Shown piece after piece: positions 55,212 through 64,000 of a stretch of DNA of 64,000 nt. Source of the DNA: GCA-2746795 sp963747345. Lineage in GTDB: Bacteria; Chloroflexota; Anaerolineae; Promineifilales; Promineifilaceae. The translations under genes were made by a program, and so were the position numbers. The number at the start of each line of letters is the position of its first letter. Position 1 is the first letter of the stretch. Below the pieces are notes generated by a model, which saw only the letters and a list, made by a program, of their open reading frames with translations, had not been told where the DNA came from and searched no databases. Location of the stretch: NCBI GenBank assembly GCA_963747345.1, contig CAVVFA010000035.1:1-64000 (forward strand). The letters run 5' to 3'.

Positions 55212-55700
55212 TTATAATTCCTGAGCTAAACGCAATACTTCTTGGTACAACTGTGACGATATGCGGAAACCAATTTCAAAACGTAGTTGATCGACTAATG
55301 GTTTTATTTGCTCAATAACCCCCTCTTGTTTTGCCTGAATCAGAATACCCAGAAGACCAATGATTTCAATGTCAAAATACTTGGCTGTCATGCGTCCCAA
55401 ACGCTCATCGATAAGAAGCAAGTCTGCGCCTAATTCTAAAGCTAATGCGATGCCTTGAGCTTCTCCACTATCTAATGTTTGGCGTAAAGAATCGATCAAG
55501 TTTTCATTGTGTGGACTTTTTCGTTGGATCCATGTAGCCTGCGTGATTTCCTGCGAGCCGACTTTGCCAGCACCTAAAACGACAATCTCTTCCCACACGG
55601 CCGTGGGAACTATCACCTCTCCATACAGTGCTGGCAAAATATCAAGTTGGTTAAGCCAAGCCAAATTGACCAGAACTGAAGTATCGCTCACAACAATCAT
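55212..55700 (-). CDS. DUF3368 PIN-like toxin
   Basis: 162 residues. VVSDTSVLVNLAWLNQLDIL supplies the first PIN Asp; VPTAVWEEIV the acidic helix; LDSGEAQGIALALELGADLL and LIDERLGRMTAKYF the remaining acidic residues. This is the DUF3368 arrangement, a predicted RNase toxin. The C-terminus (LLGILIQAKQEGVIEQIKPL) is also typical. It overlaps the UPF0175 gene by ATGA, forming a standard type II pair. Confidence 0.9.
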   Translation of the reverse strand: MIVVSDTSVLVNLAWLNQLDILPALYGEVIVPTAVWEEIVVLGAGKVGSQEITQATWIQRKSPHNENLIDSLRQTLDSGEAQGIALALELGADLLLIDERLGRMTAKYFDIEIIGLLGILIQAKQEGVIEQIKPLVDQLRFEIGFRISSQLYQEVLRLAQEL

Positions 55701-55948
55701 TTTTGTTGTAGTCTCTCAATCGTAGCCAAATCTTCATGAAGCTCGGCGACATCGTAATGCGGCGCAATGCCACGACTGCCGAGAATTTGTTGAAATGTCC
55801 AAAAATCTAAACCTGCTAGCTCACGAGCTTTCCCAAAGGAGAGTTTTTCTTGTTGAAATAGACTAACAGCCAGTTCAAGCTGTATTTCTTCAGTGGTCAT
55901 GCGCGTCGCTAACAAAAATTCATTCGGCACCGTAATTGTAGATTTCAT
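55697..55948 (-). CDS. UPF0175-family antitoxin
   Basis: 83 residues: STITVPNEFLLATRMTTEEI, then LELAVSLFQQEKLSFGKARE, LAGLDFWTFQQILGSRGIAP. The middle segment is the UPF0175 helix-turn-helix. It would bind DNA and neutralise the overlapping PIN-like toxin. First gene of the pair, so the operon is autoregulated in the usual way. Confidence 0.9.
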   Translation of the reverse strand: MKSTITVPNEFLLATRMTTEEIQLELAVSLFQQEKLSFGKARELAGLDFWTFQQILGSRGIAPHYDVAELHEDLATIERLQQK

Positions 55949-56065
55949 AATCGCACGAATCTCCTTTTTCTTTTAGCATATCATTAAGTACCGATAGTCT
56001 GCAATCCGCTTTTTCCACAGCATTGATTAAAGCTGACCTGATTTTTATCGTAAAAGTATAGCAGA

Positions 56066-56215
56066 AAACGGCCGTTTCCCTTCCAATTTAGTGCTGACGA
56101 ATGAGGTGACAAAACGGCCGTTCTCCTCATAATTTAGCACTGGCAAACAAAACGGCCGTTTCCATACAAAAACTCAATGAAAAATCTTGAGTCTTGGGAC
56201 AGGAACGGCCGTTAT
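56066..56215. repeat. Second cluster of AACGGCCGTT units
   Basis: Four palindromes at ~40-50 bp spacing with CCTTCCAATTTAGTGCTGA between them, the same filler as in the 54.85-55.17 kb array, so one array may have been split by the toxin-antitoxin pair. The rest of 55949-56359 shows no gene. Confidence 0.85.
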
Positions 56216-56359
56216 CCTCAAAGTATGGTGCTGACGTTTGGGTTCACTTGCCGCTGCGACTATAGCAAGACTCAAAACCATATCCATAACTTCTCTGCAA
56301 AGCCAGAATCCACCTCGCTGCGTAGCAGCTGTCAAGTGCAACCCAAGGTTAGTCCGCTT

Positions 56360-57622
56360 TCATTTCAATAGAGACTGTTGAATAATCGGCAATCTTTGTA
56401 TACAAGCTATTATGACTTCCCTTGATAATGCACACATATCGTCAAGTCTTTCCTCAATTAGCTCTGTAAACTGCACATCATGGTCACAATAATTACCATG
56501 AGCTATGTCATTTCTAATATCATAAAGACTCCGATTCGTCTTTTCATCAGGCTCGAAAAATTTATTTATGAAATCTTGTTTACCCACCAAAAATGGGATG
56601 ACAGCAAGCATTTCTTTTCTAATACTTGATTTTATCTCATTAGCGCATTTGTCAGCCACGGCGAGGCAATTAGAGGAAGTTATGGGTTGCTTCGTAAGTA
56701 AATCGAGAATTTTTGCCTTACGTTCAGATTTAGTTGGTCGAGCAACAACATCGGGAGATAATTTCCGATAAAAATAATGTGCGAGTAATTCTACCGATTC
56801 CCAGTGGTTCAAAAATCTATTGATTCCACTTCCGTGAAAACTCCCTGTGGACCACCATGCAATGGATCTTCTCAATAGAACTCCAATTTCGTGATGAGCA
56901 GCGAGTCGAACCACATCAAACAATGTCAGTAATTCATGCTCGATAAAATCATCCTTTACTCTCACAGATGTACGTTCTTCTTGCTGACGAGAAAGTGGGA
57001 TACACATCCATTTTTTGGTAGATTCCGAATTGTTGTCTACGCTATTGTACGTTTCCGCAAGTACGTTTACCTCGATATATGCTGCCGGCAACCAAGAAAC
57101 TGATGCCCTGGTAAGTAACGATACTAAATTGCAACAAAGTGAAATGTCACGAAAACCTTGTTCTAAAACATTCTTCGTAGACTGAGCATCTTGTCTATCT
57201 ACGTTTACAACTAAACCGCCCCACATATCATGTTGATTTAATTCTCGCTGCATATAAGTTTTTACGGGATTATTGTAAATCGATTTTCCTATTGGTTCGT
57301 AGTAATCCGATTGAAGCCACATATACTTGCTAGGTGACAGTAGTTTTGCACTGCCATTCGACTCCCAAGCTAATGAACCCCGAATAATAAATGATAAAAA
57401 ACCATTTTTCTCAATTTCATTTATATGGTGCCAATATGTATTGATTACTTCATTGTGAGTCAAGCTTCGCATTTGAGAAACGTGCTCCACATATTTGAGA
57501 AATTCATCATCGTCTGTTGCCATTTTTTTATCCATAAAAAAGTCTAATTTGTCAAAATTGTATGTTATTTTCACACAAGAACAATTTGCGCTCTGGTATT
57601 TTTTCTGCTTATCACTTGCCAC
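56360..57622 (-). CDS. Large uncharacterised protein with a HEPN-like C-terminus
   Basis: 420 residues. The first 250 have no recognised motif; they contain WESNGSAKLLSPSKYMWLQS and a helical SLTHNEVINTYWHHINEIEK. The C-terminal third is helical and holds SLYDIRNDIAHGNYCDHDVQ, an R-x4-H motif (RNDIAH) like that of Apea-type HEPN domains, which are often RNases in defence or abortive-infection proteins. No signal or membrane segment. AT-rich compared with valS next door. The start could also be at an internal ATG (MDKKMATDDDEF). Defence function is inference only. Confidence 0.65.
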   Translation of the reverse strand: MASDKQKKYQSANCSCVKITYNFDKLDFFMDKKMATDDDEFLKYVEHVSQMRSLTHNEVINTYWHHINEIEKNGFLSFIIRGSLAWESNGSAKLLSPSKYMWLQSDYYEPIGKSIYNNPVKTYMQRELNQHDMWGGLVVNVDRQDAQSTKNVLEQGFRDISLCCNLVSLLTRASVSWLPAAYIEVNVLAETYNSVDNNSESTKKWMCIPLSRQQEERTSVRVKDDFIEHELLTLFDVVRLAAHHEIGVLLRRSIAWWSTGSFHGSGINRFLNHWESVELLAHYFYRKLSPDVVARPTKSERKAKILDLLTKQPITSSNCLAVADKCANEIKSSIRKEMLAVIPFLVGKQDFINKFFEPDEKTNRSLYDIRNDIAHGNYCDHDVQFTELIEERLDDMCALSREVIIACIQRLPIIQQSLLK

Positions 57623-57683
57623 TCTGATTCACTCTGCTAGAAACGACTCATGATTATCAGTAGAATAACCCCCAACTTCAAAA

Positions 57684-57713
57684 TTGACAACTGACAACCC
57701 GCAACGGTATACT
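57684..57713 (+). promoter_or_regulatory. Sigma70-type promoter of the valS T-box transcript
   Basis: TTGACA at 57684-57689 and TATACT at 57708-57713 with an 18-bp spacer, about 25 bp before the first T-box stem. One of the few near-consensus promoters in the window. Confidence 0.75.
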
Positions 57714-57737
57714 AACCGTCACTAAATAATCAAAAAA

Positions 57738-57980
57738 CTGCGAATGGAAGTAGTAAGCGGTTGCAGAGGCAGTAGAGAGTGGTGGTCATAGGCTGAAAGC
57801 CCCCACAACGCCCCAAGCCCGCCGAAGTCGTCCAGGAGTTGGTCAAGTGAAAATAGTAACTTGACTCGGGTTTGCCCGTTACAGCAACAATTGAGAGGGG
57901 CATTTTACAAATGCTCAATCAAGGTGGTACCGCGTAAGAAATGACTCTTTCGTCCTTGTTAATTGGATGGAAGAGTTTTT
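57738..57980 (+). ncRNA. T-box leader controlling valS
   Basis: Stem I region with GAATGGAAGTAGTAAGCGG and AGAGAGTGGTGGTCATAGGC, GAAAGCC in the distal loop, and a candidate specifier GTC (valine) at 57827-57829 in CCGAAGTCGTCC. The T-box sequence AAGGTGGTACCGCG (57921-57934) would form the antiterminator bulge that pairs with uncharged tRNA ends. Uncharged tRNA-Val should favour read-through into valS. The specifier choice is tentative. Confidence 0.9.
57944..57980 (+). terminator. T-box-associated terminator
   Basis: ACTCTTTCGTCC-loop-GGATGGAAGAGT followed by TTTTATTTT. It competes with the antiterminator formed with AAGGTGGTACCGCG. Confidence 0.85.
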
Positions 57981-58073
57981 ATTTTGCATTGGTGATGGAA
58001 AATTGACGAGATTTGCTGGCAACGGGCAAAATCGTCAATCCAAAATCAACAATCGTCAATTGAGGAAAAAGTT

Positions 58074-60740
<2,667 letters not shown>

Positions 60741-60838
60741 TGGTAAAAAACCCCTCGGTTCTTGCGTTTTATTTGAGCGGAGCGTCGTAGATGGCATTCC
60801 ACGCAGAGCGTGGAACGTAGGGGATATAATTTTAAACG

Positions 60839-60868
60839 TGGTGGGGAGCCCTTACCACAATTTTTTAA
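60839..60868 (+). terminator. Candidate valS terminator
   Basis: GTGGTGGGGAGCCCTTACCAC, a short interrupted stem, then AATTTTTTAA. Modest stem, but position and T-run fit. Confidence 0.4.
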
Positions 60869-60884
60869 GTAAAGGAATGGTAAG

Positions 60885-61542
60885 ATGACAGACAATATTC
60901 AATTTTCACGGAATCACAGCGATTTAAGCACAAACAAAGGTTTTCAGTTCGAGTTCTTTTGTGATCGGTGCAGTGATGGTTTCCGCACCAGGTTTCAGCC
61001 CTCGTTGACAGGCACGGCGTCCTCGTTTTTGGGGGCGGCGAACAGTTTGTTTGGTGGTGTCTTGGGGAAGGCTGTTGATTTGACGGATCAGGCCAATTCT
61101 GCCACCTGGGAACAGGCGCATGACGCCGCTTTTGAGAAGGCCGCCCAAGAGGTGATGCCGCAGTTTGCCCGTTGCCCCAAGTGTAATTCTTGGGTGTGTC
61201 GCAAGAATTGTTGGAACAGATAGTCGTGGGTTGTGCAAGGAGTGTGCGCCGGATTTGGATGTGGAAATGTCGGCCGCACAGTCGAGCAAAGCGGTGGAGC
61301 AAGCGTGGGAACAAGCGGATGCCTCGCAGGAAGACAAGCAAGTGATTGCCAAGGGGTACAAGGAAACGATTCAGGCGAGTTGTCCTCATTGTGATGCGGC
61401 GTTAAACGGCCGTTCTAAATTCTGCCCGGAGTGTGGTGGCAAGCTGGAAGTGAGCAAGTTCTGCCAGGAATGCGGCGCAAAAATACCGCCCAATGCCAAG
61501 TTCTGCGGCGAATGTGGCACCAAATCTGAATCTTCTCAATAA
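60885..61542 (+). CDS. Zinc-ribbon protein, one frameshift
   Basis: About 219 residues after bridging a frame change near 61215. The N-terminal part has FFCDRCSDGF and ARCPKCNSWVCRKNC; the C-terminal part has SCPHCDAALNGRSKFCPECG, KFCQECGAKIPPNAKFCGEC, giving several CxxC knuckles. The middle is helical (DASQEDKQVIAKGYKETIQ). Proteins of this kind are common in bacteria without known activity; nucleic-acid or protein binding is likely. The AACGGCCGTT copy codes for NGR between two Cys pairs. It follows the valS terminator and is probably a separate unit. Confidence 0.8.
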
Positions 61543-61783
61543 ATCGTGGTGGACATATAGGTGAATCGGTGTAGGCAGTTGATGGTGGTTCCGCGCCGTC
61601 TCACCCAAGATAGGTGTTGGCAAACAGGGTGAGGGAGAAAAAATCGCAATCAAAATTCAGGTGGTTACCCACAGTGCCCAAAACAATGACATTTATTACT
61701 TGAAACGGCCGTTTTCGCCATGCTATCCTTGGGAGATATTTAGAATCGTAATCAAATCAAAGCCAACAAAGGGAGATTCCCAA

Positions 61784-61924
61784 ATGAATGATGTTCTAAG
61801 AGAGTATTTAGATGATCCGTATTTGGCCAGAAAAGTACATGTTGCCGAAGATGAAGCTCCAGAACTTATGATAAGCGATTTATATGGCTTTTTGATAGCA
61901 CAATTAGAGAGGGGTGCTCAATAA
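61784..61924 (+). CDS. Very small acidic protein
   Basis: 46 residues from the ATG at 61784 with GGGAG 8 bases upstream (MNDVLREYLDDPYLARKVHV...). Strongly acidic, ending LMISDLYGFLIAQLERGAQ, helical. No known family. Downstream small ORFs suggest a decayed or very short operon. Between 61543 and 61783 there is only a palindrome copy and no gene. Confidence 0.45.
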   Translation: MNDVLREYLDDPYLARKVHVAEDEAPELMISDLYGFLIAQLERGAQ

Positions 61925-61966
61925 TTGAAGTGACAGATGAAGAATTGAGAAGTAAGAAACAATTAA

Positions 61967-62131
61967 ATGGTTCCATCAGTTAGTGATATGCCATTTCCAA
62001 TAGGGCAGTTAGAGACTCCATCTACAATGAGAAGATATTTTAATTCAGTTTTGAGCCGCGATGAGGTGATTAACTCAAATCTTGAATTAGTCCAAGAAAC
62101 AGAGGATATGGCAGTTTATCGGATTTTGTAA
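61967..62131 (+). CDS. Small ORF, possibly a frameshifted gene end
   Basis: 54 residues (MVPSVSDMPFPIGQLETPST.., ending ETEDMAVYRIL). Another frame just upstream reads IEVTDEELRSKKQLNGSIS and then stops, so the true protein may run from about 61924 through both with one shift. Function unknown. Confidence 0.3.
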   Translation: MVPSVSDMPFPIGQLETPSTMRRYFNSVLSRDEVINSNLELVQETEDMAVYRIL

Positions 62132-62171
62132 TTGCTTTCCGAGAAGAGATCTTCCCGTTCTCGCGCACAAC

Positions 62172-62448
62172 TCACTCAACCCTATTCAACGGAATCGAAT
62201 ACGACCTCGGCATCTTCGCCGTGAAAGGGCAGGCGCTCAGACCAAAGCAGTTGTCGCCGCAGGAGCCGGTGTCGCAAGCCGCCTCATCTTCCACCAGCGC
62301 ATCGTCATCGCGCAGGCGGCCTTTGCGCACCCAGAAGTCGATCATGCCTTGCAGGGCACTGCTCTCAATGCCCAGTCTTCCGGCTCAGTTCGTTAATCGT
62401 AATTGGCCCGTTGGCCTGTTGAATTTCGTGTAAAACTTGATTTAGCAT
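62172..62448 (-). CDS. feoC: FeoC-like [Fe-S]-type transcriptional regulator, one frameshift
   Basis: The ATG at 62448 opens MLNQVLHEIQQANGPITINE, a winged-helix start; the frame then shifts near 62390 and continues SALQGMIDFWVRKGRLRDDD. The end holds CDTGSCGDNCFGLSAC, four clustered cysteines as in FeoC proteins that sense iron or oxygen. It lies 76 bp after feoB on the same strand, the usual Feo operon order. Its role is to support or regulate the FeoB ferrous-iron transporter. Confidence 0.75.
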
Positions 62449-62470
62449 AATTTTACAGAAGATGGAGGAT

Positions 62471-62522
62471 AGAGCGAGAGCGAGAGGTACTGCGCAGTCT
62501 CTCTCGCTCTTGCTCTCGCTCT
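62471..62522. repeat. GAGAGC-type inverted repeat between feoB and feoC
   Basis: AGAGCGAGAGCGAGAG faces CTCTCGCTCTTGCTCTCGC, giving a long stem around a 14-base loop. No T-run, so probably an mRNA structure rather than a terminator. Confidence 0.6.
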
Positions 62523-62524
62523 AG

Positions 62525-64000
62525 CTAATTAACAGTTTTCCACCCTGGAAGACCAATAAACGCCATCACCCAGGCCAGTGTAAATTGGCCGATGATGCTG
62601 ACCCACATCCATTTGGTGCCCAAGTTCCTGCTTTTCAGCGGCGATGGCGACCATGCAGGGCGTGTAGATGAGCACGAAGACCATGAACGAGAGGGCGGCG
62701 AGAGCGCCGTAGCCACCGCTGGTTTCGTCGAAGCCTTCTTTGATGGCGGTCATGAGGGCGGTTGGCTCTTCTTCTGGCTCGTCGGCGAAGAGGTTGATGC
62801 CCACGAGCAGGGGCAGGGATTTGATGGTGTCGATGGTGGCGGAGACGAAGCTGGTGACGATGAAGGCCACGTCTTCCAGGAAGGTCGGGGTTTCGCCTGT
62901 TTCTTGCAGCGCTTCCACGCCGTAGACCTGCGCCATGGTGCTGACGACGACTTCCTTGGCCACAAAGCCGGAAATGAGCGCGCCGCTGGCCTGCCAACTG
63001 CCAAAGCCCAACGGCTCCAGCGCCGGGCTGATGGCACCAGCCACGGCGGCGTAGGCGCTGTCTGCGACCGGTGTGTCGGCAAAACTGCCTTCGCCTTGTA
63101 CGGGAATCGACATGAGCAGCCAGATGAAAATGCTGACGATGAGGATGAGCGTCCAGGCGTTTTCCAGGAAGGCTTTGGTGCGCTGCCACATGTGGAACCA
63201 GATGCTTTTGGGGGTGGGCATCCGGTAGGGCGGCAGTTCCATGACAAAAGCGCCCAGGTCGTCTGATTGGAAGACGGTGCGGCGCAGGATGATGCCCAGG
63301 ATAACGGCCGTTACAATGCCCAATAAATACAGCCCAAAAATCACCGTGCCGGCAAGCGCCGGGAAGAAAATCGCGGCAAACAACACATAGACGGGCAGTC
63401 GTGCGCCACAGCTCATAAACGGCACCAGCAGGCCGGTGAGGATGCGGTCTTTTTTGCTTTCCAGGGTGCGCGTGGCGTAAATGGCTGGCACCGAACAGCC
63501 GAAGCCGACCATCAGCGGCAAAAAGCTCTTGCCGTGCAGGCCGATTTTGTTCATCAACGAGTCCATGACAAAGGCGGCGCGGGCCATGTAGCCGGAATCT
63601 TCCAGCACGGCCATCGCAAAATAGAGCGACATGAGCACCGGCACAAAGACCAGCACGCCGCCCACGCCCGCGATCACGCCATCGACCAACAAACTCTCTA
63701 CCCAGGTGCCGCCGAGACCGATGATGGAGACAACGGCCGTTACCCAATTCGTCAGCGGCCCTTCAATCACCCCGCCAATCCAGTCCACATACGGCGCGGC
63801 CACATCGGCGGTGAGCTTGAACACCATCCACATCAGCGCCAGAAAAATGAGCACGCCGAAGACGCGATGGGTCATGATGCGGTCTATCTTGTCTGAAGTG
63901 GTGAACTGGCTGGCGTTTGTCCTGTGGACGGCGCTGCTGACCAGGCCGTGAATCCAGTTATAGCGGCGGTCGGCGATGACGGCGTCTATGTCCTCGCCGT
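62525..64000 (-). CDS. feoB: Ferrous iron transport protein B, C-terminal part (5' end off window)
   Basis: Membrane part of FeoB, the GTP-driven Fe2+ importer. Visible are MTHRVFGVLIFLALMWMVFK, the Gate/core segments VPVLMSLYFAMAVLEDSGYM, GFGCSVPAIYATRTLESKKD and VPFMSCGARLPVYVLFAAIF (a conserved Cys in each), the amphipathic MPTPKSIWFHMWQRTKAFLE, and SGFVAKEVVVSTMAQVYG. The frame changes near 62640, after which WMWVSIIGQFTLAWVMAFI completes the last helix before the stop at 62525. The G-domain lies beyond the right edge. Followed by feoC. Confidence 0.93.

Noticed and set aside
62635..63747. 370-residue minus-strand ORF in feoB
   Set aside because: An alternate frame of the conserved FeoB membrane domain, with improbable His/Arg-rich content.

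Overview
The window most resembles a chromosomal segment of an Anaerolineae-like Chloroflexota bacterium. The signs are mid-range GC, an HTH/nSTAND/WD40 giant protein, many lipoproteins with Thr/Pro-rich stalks, a T-box in front of valS, and a dense background of dispersed short repeats. The assignment rests on gene style, not on a marker gene. The palindrome AACGGCCGTT occurs on the order of 80-100 times by eye, inside and between genes. Many genes, including the essential valS, are broken by single-base shifts, often in homopolymers. I therefore treat most frameshifts as probable sequencing or assembly errors and annotate each such gene as one unit.

Layout. 1-5.6 kb is a patchwork: sugar-binding-protein and FGGY-kinase relics, a ~90-bp tandem repeat, a cassette-like small gene with an attC-like site, a complete IS982-family element, a holB relic and a type II restriction-modification pair. 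5.7-21.5 kb (minus strand) is a three-gene PUFA/secondary-lipid synthase: KS-AT-ACP(x4)-KR-DH, then KS-CLF-AT, then a protein of FabA-like DH domains. A three-gene AbrB/nuclease-like/DUF2283 module sits between the first two. No enoyl reductase (PfaD) or phosphopantetheinyl transferase is visible. 22.3-25.6 kb (minus) is a cobalamin nucleotide-loop operon (cobS, cobU) with two SDR-type genes between them. 25.9-33 kb (plus) is a MacAB-like efflux set, a lipoprotein, and an OmpR-type regulator with its histidine kinase. 33-35.5 kb has a rhodanese lipoprotein, a double-thioredoxin-fold disulfide oxidoreductase and a thioredoxin-reductase-like flavoprotein.

35.5-54.7 kb looks like a gene-cassette array. 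Single genes, nearly all on the minus strand, encode hydrolases, an acyl-CoA ligase, an ICMT-like protein, two GNATs, a methyltransferase and an SRPBCC protein. Several are followed by imperfect inverted repeats ending in YYAAC/GTTRR-type cores that resemble integron attC sites. A ~165-bp ORF-less element recurs at several of these junctions. No integrase is visible, so this would be a CALIN-like cluster. A large HTH-nSTAND-WD40 protein and a lipoprotein lie inside the same region.

54.8-57.6 kb holds palindrome arrays, a UPF0175/DUF3368 toxin-antitoxin pair and a HEPN-like protein. 57.7-60.8 kb is a clear promoter, T-box and valS unit. 60.9-64 kb carries a zinc-ribbon protein, two tiny ORFs and feoC/feoB, with feoB running off the right edge.

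The most unusual features are the integron-like cassette array with its repeated mini-element, the lipid megasynthase whose inter-domain linkers are written in dispersed genomic repeats, and the highly iterated AACGGCCGTT palindrome.
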